This document shows positions 7,788 through 17,622 of a stretch of DNA of 64,000 bases, piece after piece. The stretch comes from Riemerella anatipestifer ATCC 11845 = DSM 15868 (GTDB lineage Bacteria > Bacteroidota > Bacteroidia > Flavobacteriales > Weeksellaceae): assembly GCF_000252855.1 (NCBI RefSeq), contig NC_017045.1, forward strand, positions 1,364,001-1,428,000. The letters are read 5' to 3'. The notes beneath the pieces are model-generated. The model searched no databases, was not told the origin of the DNA, and worked only from the letters and a program-made list of their open reading frames with translations. Every line of letters starts with the position of its first letter. The stretch's first letter is position 1. Both the position numbers and the translations under genes were made by a program.

Positions 7788-9947
7788 TTAAAACCAATGT
7801 CCTAATACGACATTAAACATTCCTTTGTTTTTGTTTAGTGGATTGCTGTAATTTATTTTTATTTGCCCAAAGGGCGATTTGTATCCTGCCGTAATGCCTA
7901 AGCCTTTATGATTGATATTTAGCATATCTTTTAAATTGATTTCATTGAAAAGATTTGCCATACCGAAATGAGCGATAATGAAATAGTTTTTATGTATTTT
8001 AAACTGAAAATTATTGGTTGCAGTTAATAGGTTTGGGCTACTTGTATATCCGAAATAATACCCTTGCATTTGTGCAAAATTTCCTAGTTTTTGTCCAAAA
8101 AAACCACCTATACGATACTGATAGAAATGAGATAAATTATCGTAATTGGTAGTGAACCCTCCAAAAAGGCTTAAATTATAGGTAAGCCAACTGCTAATAG
8201 GAAAATTCATTCTAAGGTCAGCTTTAACTTGTATGGGCGTTATTTCTGAATTTTTCTCATTAAATAACTCTAATATTTTAGCTTCGGCATCTAGAAAGAA
8301 ACCTCTAGTAGGGAAGTTTTTATCGTCTTGGGTATCACTCTTTATGAAAAAGTAAGGGTTAATAAAATTTTTTACCTCATTGATGTTAAGATTACTTGTT
8401 TTAAAATAATCATGGCTTAGACCTCCTCCAATAGCGTATCTATCTCTCCATATAGAATGTATGAAAACTTCGTTTCTTAACCATGTCCAATCTTCTGTAA
8501 TAGTACCTTTATTATTTTTAAGGTTTAGTTTCATTCCTGATGAGGAAACTCCAAGCCCTGGTATATAGCCATTATCCATAAAGTAGTTAAAGTAATATCT
8601 AGGGCTATCTCCCACTACAACATCTAATGATACAGTAGAGTTGGGTAGTAGGAGTCTTCTGGCAGTGGCATTGATGAGTAGTCCGGTTTTAAATAACTCA
8701 TCATAATGTAATCCAAACTTTAAGTAATATCTGCTTTGGTCTTCATCTACTGTAACTTGGAGTATATTTTTTCCATTACTTTGAATAATGTCATAGTTAA
8801 TGAGATTATAGTTGTTGGTAGCGTATAGCTTATCTACCATTTTATTGATACTTCCGTAAGTTTGTGGTGAAGGTGTTTTTAAATTCATTTTACCTTGCAG
8901 GTATGAACGACTAAATATTTTATTGTTCTTTACTTCCAAACTATCTATTTTGTAAATATTAGAATAAACAGGGTTAGATACTACTCTTAGTTGGGTATGT
9001 TTTCGTTTGGGAAGTTTGGATAGTATATCAATGTATTTTTGAGCTTCTTCGTAGCCTAGTTTTAGTATTTTTTCTTTGTCTCCGTAGCTAGTGGCATTCA
9101 TACCGTCTAGTTTTGGGTGTATGTTGATGTCAATGTATTGATATTGATTTTTAGTTTCATTCTGTATGCCAAAATCTATCACTTGGTTAAGGATACTAAT
9201 GGCACTTTGCAAATCCTCTCTTTTAGCTAAACCTTGACTTAAATCTACTCCTATGATAATATCCATTCCTTTCTCTTTGAGAGGTTGTGCAGGGTAGTTG
9301 ATGGTCATTGCTCCATCTATATAAAGGCTATCACCTATCTTAACAGGATCCATAAGCGAAGGGTAGGCAGAACTCGCCATAATAGCTTTAATTAAATCTC
9401 CTTTTTCAAAAATTTTCATCTTACCACTTTCAAGGTTTGTGGTAACACACATAAATGGGATAGGAAGTTGAGAAAAATTTTCTACATTAGAAACATTTTT
9501 GAATAAATCTTTAAGCATATAAATGTTCTTCTGTCCTGTAGAAATAGCCTTAGGGAGTACATTTATTTTACCATTTTTTATGGGGATATTCAGAAGGTAT
9601 TTGTCTGTGGCTTTACTGAAAAAGGAAGTTTCTTTTCTATTTTTTTCGTTAGCGATGATGTCATAAAAATCAGTATTGGTAATAATTTTCTCAATGTCGT
9701 TTCCTGTATATCCAGAAGCATATAGTCCACCCACAATAGCCCCCATACTCGTCCCCGAAATATAATCTACCTTTACGCCTAAAGAATCTAACACCTTAAG
9801 AACCCCTACATGAGCAAAACCTTTGGCTCCGCCACCTGCTAAAACAAGCCCTATTTTTGGCTTTTTTGGGGTGTTTAGATTATCCTTTACTTGAGATTTG
9901 TAAGTAAAAAATGTAAGTAGTAAACTCAGCCATAATACTTTTTTCAT
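7788..9947 (-). CDS. Patatin-like phospholipase with C-terminal outer-membrane beta-barrel
   Basis: About 719 residues. A signal peptide (MKKVLWLSLLLTFFTYKSQ) is followed by a patatin domain: oxyanion loop GGGAKGFAHVG (residues 38-48), nucleophile motif GTSMG with Ser67, and the catalytic Asp in YIDGAM. After about residue 310 there is a POTRA-like segment and then a long beta-strand-rich region ending in an aromatic residue (LGHWF), the mark of a BamA/D15-type barrel. This is the domain order of PlpD-like (type Vd) proteins and of the Bacteroidota patatin/BamA fusions, so the lipase is expected at the outer membrane. I chose the second Met (9947) because it starts a classical signal peptide. 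A -7 promoter element lies at 9986-9993. Confidence 0.9.
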   Translation of the reverse strand: MKKVLWLSLLLTFFTYKSQVKDNLNTPKKPKIGLVLAGGGAKGFAHVGVLKVLDSLGVKVDYISGTSMGAIVGGLYASGYTGNDIEKIITNTDFYDIIANEKNRKETSFFSKATDKYLLNIPIKNGKINVLPKAISTGQKNIYMLKDLFKNVSNVENFSQLPIPFMCVTTNLESGKMKIFEKGDLIKAIMASSAYPSLMDPVKIGDSLYIDGAMTINYPAQPLKEKGMDIIIGVDLSQGLAKREDLQSAISILNQVIDFGIQNETKNQYQYIDINIHPKLDGMNATSYGDKEKILKLGYEEAQKYIDILSKLPKRKHTQLRVVSNPVYSNIYKIDSLEVKNNKIFSRSYLQGKMNLKTPSPQTYGSINKMVDKLYATNNYNLINYDIIQSNGKNILQVTVDEDQSRYYLKFGLHYDELFKTGLLINATARRLLLPNSTVSLDVVVGDSPRYYFNYFMDNGYIPGLGVSSSGMKLNLKNNKGTITEDWTWLRNEVFIHSIWRDRYAIGGGLSHDYFKTSNLNINEVKNFINPYFFIKSDTQDDKNFPTRGFFLDAEAKILELFNEKNSEITPIQVKADLRMNFPISSWLTYNLSLFGGFTTNYDNLSHFYQYRIGGFFGQKLGNFAQMQGYYFGYTSSPNLLTATNNFQFKIHKNYFIIAHFGMANLFNEINLKDMLNINHKGLGITAGYKSPFGQIKINYSNPLNKNKGMFNVVLGHWF

Positions 9948-9985
9948 AAGCATAAAGGTTATGTGTTAGATAATAAACCAATGAA

Positions 9986-10067
9986 CAAATATAACAATAT
10001 ATCAACTAATAATAGAGGCAAAATAAAGTTTACTTGTTTTAAAACCGAATAATTAGAATTAACTTTG
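9986..10067. promoter_or_regulatory. Divergent promoters for the patatin and GHMP kinase genes
   Basis: On the minus strand TATATTTG (9986-9993) matches the Bacteroidota -7 element for the patatin gene. On the plus strand TAACTTTG (10060-10067) with TTG at 10034-10036 (23-bp spacing) serves the kinase. The plus-strand element ends only 4 bp before the kinase ATG, so its mRNA may have no leader. Confidence 0.65.
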
Positions 10068-10071
10068 CCTT

Positions 10072-10974
10072 ATGGAACATTATTTCTCGCCAGGAAAATT
10101 ACTCATCACTTCCGAGTATGTTGTTTTAGACGGTGCTAAAGCTTTGGCATTACCAACCAAAATGGGGCAAGATTTGTGGGTAGAAGAAAAAAAGGATAAC
10201 AATGCTAAAATCTTTTGGGAAACTTATCATCAAAACCAGTTATGGCTGTCTATAGAGATAGATTATCGTAAGTGGGAAATTATTTCTACCAACTTAAAAC
10301 CTAATGCAGAATTTATATTAAAAGTATTAAGGTATCTGCAATCTATTTCGCTGGAAAAGTTTAAAAAAGGAGTTTCCTATCATATCAAAACTAATCTTCA
10401 GTTTCCTGCCAATTATGGTTTAGGGAGTAGCTCTACGCTTATGGCTAACTTAGCAAAATGGGCAAAAGCAGATGCTTTTCTTCTTAACGAGAAGACATTG
10501 GGAGGTAGTGGCTACGATGTGGCAGTAGCGTTAGAAGAACAATCTATATTGTACCAATTAAAGCCTTCTAGGGAGGTTGTGCCTGTGTATTTTTCACCTA
10601 AATTTAAAGACGATTTACTCTTTATACATTTAAACCAAAAGCAAGACAGTAGAGAAGGTATTGCTTTATATAAGGCAAGAGAAAAATCTAAAAAAGATGT
10701 AGCTTTTTTTTCAGAACTTACCGATGCAGTTCTAAATGCAGGTAGTTTAGAAGAATTTTCAAAACTGATGATAGCACACGAGCAAAAGCTTTCTGAATTT
10801 TTAGGGATACCTACGGTAAGAGAACTCTATTTTTCGGATTATCCAGGGTTCATAAAAAGTTTAGGAGCTTGGGGTGGAGATTTTATTATGGCTGAGAATT
10901 TTTCTGGGGCAAGGGCTTATTTTGAGGAACAAGGTTTCTCTAATATTTTTAAATTTTCGGATATAATTTTATGA
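10072..10974 (+). CDS. GHMP-family kinase (GYDIA type)
   Basis: A 300-residue small-molecule kinase of the galactokinase/homoserine/mevalonate/phosphomevalonate superfamily. It shows the N-terminal PGKLLITSEYVVLDGAKALA, the ATP-binding motif PANYGLGSSSTLMANL (around residues 113-128) and GGSGYDVAVA, the segment after which the Bacteroidota GYDIA subgroup is named. The C-terminal glycine-rich motif is LGAWGGDFIMA. The natural substrate of this subgroup is not settled; a mevalonate-pathway step is a reasonable guess since Flavobacteriia make isoprenoids by that route, but no pathway neighbours are present. Confidence 0.88.
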   Translation: MEHYFSPGKLLITSEYVVLDGAKALALPTKMGQDLWVEEKKDNNAKIFWETYHQNQLWLSIEIDYRKWEIISTNLKPNAEFILKVLRYLQSISLEKFKKGVSYHIKTNLQFPANYGLGSSSTLMANLAKWAKADAFLLNEKTLGGSGYDVAVALEEQSILYQLKPSREVVPVYFSPKFKDDLLFIHLNQKQDSREGIALYKAREKSKKDVAFFSELTDAVLNAGSLEEFSKLMIAHEQKLSEFLGIPTVRELYFSDYPGFIKSLGAWGGDFIMAENFSGARAYFEEQGFSNIFKFSDIIL

Positions 10975-11053
10975 TAATCAGTAATTTGTTTTTAAGTTGT
11001 ATTTTCTGACTAATATCATTATCTTTAACGCACCGTTCCTCTTACGGAATAAG

Positions 11054-11061
11054 TAAATTTG
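11054..11061 (+). promoter_or_regulatory. -7 promoter element of pckA
   Basis: TAAATTTG matches TAnnTTTG and lies 46 bp before the pckA start. I see no clear TTG at the expected -33 distance. Confidence 0.5.
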
Positions 11062-11107
11062 TGAACCGAAAAATAAAACCATAAATTATATATAATTAAT
11101 ATCACCT

Positions 11108-12712
11108 ATGAAAAATTTAAAAATTATCCAAGAGTTGCACAATTTGGGGATTACAGGTTACCATGAAGTCGTGTATAATCCTAGTTACGAAGAACTGCAT
11201 AAAGCAGAGGTTTCTGATAAGAACAAAGGCTTTGAAAAAGGAGCTCAAACAGAATCAGGAGCAGTAGCCGTTAAAACAGGAATTTTTACAGGGAGATCCC
11301 CTAAGGATAGATACATCGTATTAGATGATATTACTAAAGATACAATACACTGGGACGGTAATGTTAATAGACCTACTTCTCCAGAGGTTTTTGCACATTG
11401 TAAAGATTTAGTTCTTAAGCAGCTTTCTACATCTAAAAAACTTTATGTGGTAGATGCTTTCTGCGGAACTAACCCTGATACTAGACTTAAAGTAAGATTT
11501 GTAATGGAGGTGGCTTGGCAAGCACACTTTGTTACTAATATGTTTATCAGACCATCTGTTCACGAGCTGGAAAACTTTGGAGAACCTGATTTTGTTGTGA
11601 TGAACGGTTCTAAAACTACTAACCCTGATTGGGAAAAACAAGGTCTAAACTCTGAAAATTTTGTGATGTTTAACCTTACAGAGAAAATCCAAATCATAGG
11701 AGGTACTTGGTACGGTGGAGAGATGAAAAAAGGTATGTTCGCGATGATGAACTACTACCTACCACTTAAAGGTATGGCATCTATGCACTGTTCTGCCAAT
11801 GTAGGAGAAAAAGGAGATGTAGCATTATTCTTTGGTCTTTCAGGAACAGGTAAAACAACGCTTTCTGCAGACCCGAAAAGATACCTAATAGGTGATGATG
11901 AGCACGGTTGGGATAACAACGGAGTATTCAACTACGAAGGTGGTTGCTACGCTAAAGTTATCGACCTTACAGAAGAAAAAGAACCAGACATCTTTAGAGC
12001 AATTAAGAGAGATGCATTGCTAGAAAATGTTGTGGTAAATGAATACGGTGAGATAGATTACAAAGACGGTTCTATTACAGAAAATACTAGAGTTTCTTAC
12101 CCTATCTATCATATCAATAAGATAGTGCTTCCTTCTAAAGCAGGACACGCTAGTAAGATTATTTATCTATCTGCTGATGCCTTTGGAGTATTGCCTCCAG
12201 TATCTATACTTTCAGAAGACCAAGCGCAATATCACTTCTTGTGTGGATATACTTCTAAATTAGCAGGAACAGAGAGAGGTATTACAGAGCCTACACCTTC
12301 GTTCTCGCCAGCGTTTGGAGAAGCATTCCTTACTTTACACCCAACGATGTATTCTAAAACATTGATTAGCAAAATGAAAGAACATGGTGCTAAAGCTTAT
12401 TTAGTAAACACTGGGTGGAATGGTACAGGTAAGAGAATTTCATTAAAAGATACAAGAGCTATTATTGATGCTATTTTAGATGGTTCCATAGATAATGCGC
12501 CTAAGAGTGTAGTTCCTGTAATGAATTTAGAAATTCCTACTTCGTTACCTAATGTTTCTGAAGGTATCCTAGACCCAAGAGATACTTACGCTACACCAGC
12601 AGAATGGGAAGAAAAAGCAAAATCTCTAGCAGCTAAGTATATTAAGAATTTTGAACAATATACAGATACTGAAGAAGGTAAGAGATTAGTAGCGGCAGGA
12701 CCTCAGTTATAA
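11108..12712 (+). CDS. pckA: Phosphoenolpyruvate carboxykinase (ATP)
   Basis: A 534-residue cytosolic enzyme converting oxaloacetate and ATP to PEP, CO2 and ADP, the entry to gluconeogenesis. The kinase-1a (P-loop) motif is [11 protein letters not shown], the metal-binding kinase-2 region is [20 protein letters not shown], and the oxaloacetate-site residues lie in [11 protein letters not shown]. Length and C-terminus are normal for the ATP-dependent class. It is a single-gene unit with its own promoter and a perfect hairpin terminator. Confidence 0.98.
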   Translation: MKNLKIIQELHNLGITGYHEVVYNPSYEELHKAEVSDKNKGFEKGAQTESGAVAVKTGIFTGRSPKDRYIVLDDITKDTIHWDGNVNRPTSPEVFAHCKDLVLKQLSTSKKLYVVDAFCGTNPDTRLKVRFVMEVAWQAHFVTNMFIRPSVHELENFGEPDFVVMNGSKTTNPDWEKQGLNSENFVMFNLTEKIQIIGGTWYGGEMKKGMFAMMNYYLPLKGMASMHCSANVGEKGDVALFFGLSGTGKTTLSADPKRYLIGDDEHGWDNNGVFNYEGGCYAKVIDLTEEKEPDIFRAIKRDALLENVVVNEYGEIDYKDGSITENTRVSYPIYHINKIVLPSKAGHASKIIYLSADAFGVLPPVSILSEDQAQYHFLCGYTSKLAGTERGITEPTPSFSPAFGEAFLTLHPTMYSKTLISKMKEHGAKAYLVNTGWNGTGKRISLKDTRAIIDAILDGSIDNAPKSVVPVMNLEIPTSLPNVSEGILDPRDTYATPAEWEEKAKSLAAKYIKNFEQYTDTEEGKRLVAAGPQL

Positions 12713-12739
12713 ATTTTTACTAGAAATATTTTGAGTGAG

Positions 12740-12774
12740 AATAGAGTGGTTAATCTAATTGACCACTCTATTTT
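12740..12774 (+). terminator. pckA terminator
   Basis: An 11-bp perfect stem (AATAGAGTGGT / ACCACTCTATT) with an AT loop, followed by TTTTC. Confidence 0.8.
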
Positions 12775-12851
12775 CTTGTTATTAAAATATCAATAGTCAA
12801 TTATGATATGTTAAAGTTTGTTAATACACATTGTAATAAGAAATCTCTAAT

Positions 12852-12859
12852 TACCTTTG
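12852..12859 (+). promoter_or_regulatory. -7 promoter element that decides the start of the next gene
   Basis: TACCTTTG fits TAnnTTTG. It covers the possible TTG start at 12857, so that codon would lie upstream of the transcript. This favours ATG 12869. Confidence 0.6.
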
Positions 12860-12868
12860 CTCACTAAA

Positions 12869-13234
12869 ATGAAAAAGTATTTAGCCCTTTTATTAGTAGT
12901 TTTGATTACTTTATTTTCTTCTTGGAAAATAGAGGCAAACTCTATGAAGCTACCAATTGGTAAAGAGGTAGGTACAACATTGGCTAAATTTTCTAAAAAA
13001 CATACACCTCTTATTGAGAAAGATTTATCTGAGGATACATCTAGTTTAATAGCTTCTTTAAACGAGATAGATGAAGACTTTAATACTATTTCTAGTACTA
13101 TTAAGGAAGTTATTTTTTATTTCATACTCTCTATAGCTCTCTTTAAGGTAGCTAAAATACTGTACAGAGATACCTCTGTTTTTTCTTATCTAAAGGTAAA
13201 ACGCTATATTTTCATTCGTTCTATTAGAATTTGA
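12869..13234 (+). CDS. Small exported or membrane protein, unknown
   Basis: A 121-residue protein starting at ATG 12869. It has an N-terminal signal or anchor (MKKYLALLLVVLITLFSSWK), a polar middle with possible helices, one further hydrophobic segment (about residues 83-100, VIFYFILSIALFKVA) and a strongly basic tail. I do not recognise a family. The topology suggests an inner-membrane protein with a periplasmic loop. It lies between pckA and the efflux operon with its own promoter; nothing links it firmly to either. Confidence 0.6.
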   Translation: MKKYLALLLVVLITLFSSWKIEANSMKLPIGKEVGTTLAKFSKKHTPLIEKDLSEDTSSLIASLNEIDEDFNTISSTIKEVIFYFILSIALFKVAKILYRDTSVFSYLKVKRYIFIRSIRI

Positions 13235-13267
13235 TTTGTTTTTTATTGTAAAAATTATTGTGTATTT

Positions 13268-13321
13268 CCGTATTTATTGATATACGGGACCCACCCTTTT
13301 CCTATCAAACAAAAGTTTGAT
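13268..13321. promoter_or_regulatory. Two dyad-symmetric sites upstream of the efflux operon
   Basis: The first dyad is CCGTAT-8 bp-ATACGG (13268-13287). The second is ATCAAAC-AAAA-GTTTGAT (13304-13321), a perfect 7-bp inverted repeat. Both lie in the 126-bp leader region of the RND operon and could be operators for a TetR/MarR-type repressor or an mRNA hairpin. No regulator gene is adjacent. Confidence 0.45.
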
Positions 13322-13360
13322 GAGAATCATAATTTTCTAATAACTTAACAAATTAACGAA

Positions 13361-14443
13361 ATGAATAAAATCACACTTTTATCAGTACTAATAATTTTAA
13401 ATCTATCCTCTTGCAAATCAGAAGATAAAGATAAAAAAGAGGAGATGCCTGTTTATCCTATAACCCAACCTCTAAAAATGGATACTAATATATCCAAAGA
13501 TTTTGTAGCCCAAATACAATCCCAAAAAAATATAGAAGTAAGAGCTCAAGGGAAGGGTTTTTTGGATAAAATCTATGTGGACGAAGGTCAGTATGTAAAA
13601 GCAGGACAAGTTCTGTTCAGAATAATGCCACAAGTCTATGAAGCTGAACTCATGAAAACAAGGGCTGAAGTAGAACAAGCTAGAATAGAATATCAAAACG
13701 CAAGTATTTTGGCAGGGAATAATATTGTTTCCAAAAATGAAAAAGCTTTGGCTAAAGCTAAACTAGATGCGGCTAGTGCAGAAATGAGAATGGCTCAGTT
13801 ACATTTGTCTTTTACCACTATTAGAGCCCCGTTTTCTGGTATTATCAATAGAATTCCTCTCAAATTAGGAAGTCTTATAGAAGAAGGAGATTTGTTAACA
13901 AGTCTTTCAGATAATACCAATGTCTACGCCTATTTTAATGTCTCTGAACCAGAATATTTGAGTTATCAAACCAATGCTGATGAGAGAAGCAAGCAGCAAG
14001 TAACTCTAGTTATGGCAAATGGTCAAGAGCACCCAGAGAAAGGTTTTATCCAAAATATAGAAGGAGAGTTTAATAATGAAACAGGTAATATAGCCTTCCG
14101 TGCCAAGTTTCCTAACTCAGATTTGCTTTTAAGAAATGGACAAACAGGAAAAGTAAGAATGGAGATTCCAGTGAAAAACGCACTTATTATTCCACAAAAA
14201 GCAACCTATGAAATTCAGGATCAGAAATATGTTTTTGTTGTAGATAAAAATGGTAAAGTAGAATCTAGAAATATTAAAGTTACTTATTCTTTACCAGATA
14301 TTTATGTGGTGAGTTCAGGGCTTTCTGTAGGTGACAAAATATTATTAGAAGGAGTACAAAAGGTAAGGGATAATGATGTTGTAAAAACTCAGTTCCAGAA
14401 CCCTAAAGAGGTATTAAAAACTCTAAAACTTAATGCCAACTAA
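13361..14443 (+). CDS. RND efflux periplasmic adaptor (membrane fusion lipoprotein)
   Basis: A 360-residue adaptor of the AcrA/MexA type. The lipoprotein signal ends in LNLSSC (Cys at about residue 18). A biotinyl-lipoyl half (KNIEVRAQGKGFLDKIYVDEGQYVKAGQVLFRI in meaning, positions 51-83) leads to a short alpha-helical hairpin, then the second lipoyl half (FTTIRAPFSGIINRIPLKLG), beta-barrel and membrane-proximal domains. It is the first gene of a three-gene operon: pump 11 bp downstream, outer-membrane factor overlapping the pump. The whole unit is an HAE1-type multidrug exporter; the substrates cannot be read from sequence. Confidence 0.94.
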   Translation: MNKITLLSVLIILNLSSCKSEDKDKKEEMPVYPITQPLKMDTNISKDFVAQIQSQKNIEVRAQGKGFLDKIYVDEGQYVKAGQVLFRIMPQVYEAELMKTRAEVEQARIEYQNASILAGNNIVSKNEKALAKAKLDAASAEMRMAQLHLSFTTIRAPFSGIINRIPLKLGSLIEEGDLLTSLSDNTNVYAYFNVSEPEYLSYQTNADERSKQQVTLVMANGQEHPEKGFIQNIEGEFNNETGNIAFRAKFPNSDLLLRNGQTGKVRMEIPVKNALIIPQKATYEIQDQKYVFVVDKNGKVESRNIKVTYSLPDIYVVSSGLSVGDKILLEGVQKVRDNDVVKTQFQNPKEVLKTLKLNAN

Positions 14444-14454
14444 AATATTAAGCT

Positions 14455-17400
14455 ATGTTTAAAACATTCATAAAGAGACCTGTACTATCAATAGTAATTT
14501 CTCTTATTATAGTATTTTTGGGGGTATTATCTCTATTAAGTTTACCTATTACCCAATTTCCGTCTATCTCGCCACCTAAAGTAAATATTACGGCAGAGTA
14601 TCCAGGGGCTAATAATGAACTTTTGGTAAAATCAGTGGTAATCCCTTTAGAACAAGCTCTAAATGGGGTGCAAGGTATGAAATACATTACCTCTGATGCA
14701 GGGAATGATGGGGTAGCCTCCATACAAGTAGTTTTTAATTTGGGTACAGACCCTAACTTAGCTGCTGTAAATGTGCAGAATAGGGTTTCTTCAGCCATTA
14801 ACAAATTGCCTCCTTTGGTGGTACGAGAAGGGGTTAAAATTACGAGAGAAGAACCTAACATGCTGATGTATGTTAACCTCTATAGTGATGACCCTAAAGC
14901 CGACCAAAAGTTTTTATTCAACTATGCAGATATTAACATTCTACCAGAATTAAGAAGGGTTAATGGTGTTGGTTTTGCTGATATACTTGGAACCAGAGAG
15001 TATGCGATGCGTATTTGGTTAAAACCTGATAGGCTTACTGCATATAATATTTCTACTGATGAGGTGATGGAAGCGCTTAGTTCTCAAAGTTTAGAAGCTT
15101 CTCCAGGTAGAACAGGGGAAAGTTCTGGGAAGCGTTCACAAGCATTTGAGTATGTACTAAAGTATCCTGGGCGTTTTGATAATGAAAAAGACTATGGTAA
15201 TATCATTGTAAAAGCAAATTCTAATGGAGAGTTTGTGAGATTGAAAGATGTAGCAGATGTAGAATTCGGAAGTTCAATGTATGATATTTACTCTACTCTT
15301 AATGGTAAACCTTCTGCAGCGATTACAATTAAGCAATCTTACGGTTCTAATGCCAGTGAGGTAATTAAAAATGTAAAAACACTGTTAGAAGAACTCAATA
15401 AGACCTCTTTCCCTAAAGGAATGCATTATGAGATAAGTTATGATGTTTCTCGTTTCTTAGACGCATCTATGGAGAAGGTAGTTCATACCTTATTCGAAGC
15501 CTTTGTATTAGTAGGGATAGTTGTTTTTATCTTTTTGGGTGATTGGCGTTCTACACTTATACCTGCTTTGGCAGTGCCAGTGTCTTTAATAGGTGCTTTT
15601 GCGGTAATGTCCTCCTTTGGGATAACGGTAAATATGATTACCCTTTTTGCATTGGTGATGGCGATAGGTGTGGTAGTAGATGATGCCATTGTTGTTATAG
15701 AAGCTGTACACGCAAAGATGGAAGAAAAGCACTTATCACCACTGGAAGCTACGCAAGAAGCAATGGGAGAAATAAGTGGAGCTATTATAGCAATTACTTT
15801 GGTTATGGCAGCGGTATTTATTCCTGTGGCGTTTATGAGTGGTCCTGTAGGAGTATTTTATCGACAGTTTTCTATCACTATGGCATCGTCTATTATACTT
15901 TCTGGGATAGTGGCTCTTACACTTACGCCGGCATTATGTGCTTTAATTCTTAAAAATAATCATGGTAAAGAAAGAAAGAAGACGCCTATCAATAGATTTA
16001 TAGATGGATTTAATAGAGTATTTGCCAAAGGAACAAAAAGATATGAAACCCTTTTGTATAAGACTGTAAGTAAAAAATGGATTACATTAGGCGGATTATC
16101 AGTATTTTGTTTTCTTGTATATTTTCTTAATAATGGACTTCCGTCAGGATTTATACCTAACGAAGACCAAGGAATGATTTATGCCATTGTGCAAACACCT
16201 CCAGGCTCTACCATAGAAAGAACCAATCAACAGGCTCTAAAAATACAGAAAATAGCAGAGGGAATAGAAGGGGTAAAATCTGTATCATCATTAGCTGGAT
16301 ACGAAATTTTATCAGAAGGTACAGGAGCTAACTCAGGAACTTGTTTAATCAACCTTAAAAATTGGGACGAAAGAGATAAATCTGCTACCGAAATTATAGA
16401 AGAACTAGAGGAGAAATGTAAAGACATAGGAGGCTCTAATATTGAGTTTTTCCAACCACCATCTATACCAGGTTATGGTGCAGCAGGAGGATTTGAATTG
16501 AGATTGCTGGATAAAACAGGAAGTAACGATTATGCTAAAATGGAAGAGGTCAGTCGTAACTTTGTAAAGGAGCTAAGTAAGAGACCAGAACTTGCGTCTG
16601 TATTTACATTTTACTCTGCTAGTTTTCCACAATATATGTTGAAAGTAGATAATGATATTGCAGAACAAAAAGGGGTAAGTATAGGTAGTGCGATGAATAA
16701 CCTTTCCACTTTAATAGGTTCTAACTACGAAACAGGATTTATCCGTTTTGGTAAGCCATACAAGGTTATTGTTCAGGCTGCACCTCAGTACAGAGCTTTA
16801 CCTCAAGATATTATGAATCTTTATGTTAAAAATGATAAAGAGGAAATGGTACCTTATTCAGATTTTATGCATATGGAGAAAGTTTATGGTATGAGTGAAA
16901 TTACTAGACATAATATGTATAATTCTGCACAAATAAGTGGTTATCCTTCGGAAGGTTACAGTAGTGGGCAAGCCATAGAGGCTATAAAAGAAACAGCAGA
17001 TAAAACCCTGCCTAGAGGCTATGGGATAGATTGGGCTGGGATATCCAAAGATGAGGTAGGTAGGGGCAACGAGGCGGTTTACATATTTCTAATTTGTTTA
17101 GGATTTGTATATCTTATATTATCAGCACAGTATGAAAGTTTTATTCTTCCGTTACCTGTAATATTGTGCTTACCAGCGGGTATTTTTGGAGCGTTTTTAT
17201 TCCTTAAACTTTTTGGTTTAGAAAATAATATCTATGCACAAGTTGCCTTAGTAATGTTGATAGGTTTATTGGGTAAAAATGCAGTACTTATAGTAGAATA
17301 TGCAGTGCAGAGAAAAAATGAAGGAGCTACAATATTGAAAGCGGCTATAGAAGGAGCTGTAACACGTTTTCGTCCTATTTTAATGACATCTTTTGCATTT

Positions 17401-17622
17401 ATTGCGGGGCTTATTCCTTTAGCTTTGGCAACAGGTCCAGGAGCAATTGGTAATAGAACGATAGGAACTGCAGCGGCAGGAGGTATGTTTATTGGGACAA
17501 TATTTGGCGTAGTACTTATCCCTGGCTTATATCTTATTTTTGGTAAAATAGCAAGAAAAAATGAGTTGGCAGAATATGAAGACCTTAATCCATTAACAGA
17601 AGAAATTGAAGATGAAAACTAA
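14455..17622 (+). CDS. RND efflux inner-membrane pump (HAE1/AcrB type)
   Basis: A 1055-residue proton-driven pump with the usual twelve membrane segments and two large periplasmic loops. It starts MFKTFIKRPVLSIVISLI as these pumps do. The proton-relay Asp pair is in TM4 (AIGVVVDDAIVVIEAV), and the TM10 Lys region is LLGKNAVLIVEYAV. Family signatures such as SAINKLPPLV, QGMIYAIVQTPPGST and RFRPILMTSFAFIAGLIPLA are intact. The 3' end overlaps the outer-membrane factor by 11 bp, indicating translational coupling. Confidence 0.96.
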   Translation: MFKTFIKRPVLSIVISLIIVFLGVLSLLSLPITQFPSISPPKVNITAEYPGANNELLVKSVVIPLEQALNGVQGMKYITSDAGNDGVASIQVVFNLGTDPNLAAVNVQNRVSSAINKLPPLVVREGVKITREEPNMLMYVNLYSDDPKADQKFLFNYADINILPELRRVNGVGFADILGTREYAMRIWLKPDRLTAYNISTDEVMEALSSQSLEASPGRTGESSGKRSQAFEYVLKYPGRFDNEKDYGNIIVKANSNGEFVRLKDVADVEFGSSMYDIYSTLNGKPSAAITIKQSYGSNASEVIKNVKTLLEELNKTSFPKGMHYEISYDVSRFLDASMEKVVHTLFEAFVLVGIVVFIFLGDWRSTLIPALAVPVSLIGAFAVMSSFGITVNMITLFALVMAIGVVVDDAIVVIEAVHAKMEEKHLSPLEATQEAMGEISGAIIAITLVMAAVFIPVAFMSGPVGVFYRQFSITMASSIILSGIVALTLTPALCALILKNNHGKERKKTPINRFIDGFNRVFAKGTKRYETLLYKTVSKKWITLGGLSVFCFLVYFLNNGLPSGFIPNEDQGMIYAIVQTPPGSTIERTNQQALKIQKIAEGIEGVKSVSSLAGYEILSEGTGANSGTCLINLKNWDERDKSATEIIEELEEKCKDIGGSNIEFFQPPSIPGYGAAGGFELRLLDKTGSNDYAKMEEVSRNFVKELSKRPELASVFTFYSASFPQYMLKVDNDIAEQKGVSIGSAMNNLSTLIGSNYETGFIRFGKPYKVIVQAAPQYRALPQDIMNLYVKNDKEEMVPYSDFMHMEKVYGMSEITRHNMYNSAQISGYPSEGYSSGQAIEAIKETADKTLPRGYGIDWAGISKDEVGRGNEAVYIFLICLGFVYLILSAQYESFILPLPVILCLPAGIFGAFLFLKLFGLENNIYAQVALVMLIGLLGKNAVLIVEYAVQRKNEGATILKAAIEGAVTRFRPILMTSFAFIAGLIPLALATGPGAIGNRTIGTAAAGGMFIGTIFGVVLIPGLYLIFGKIARKNELAEYEDLNPLTEEIEDEN

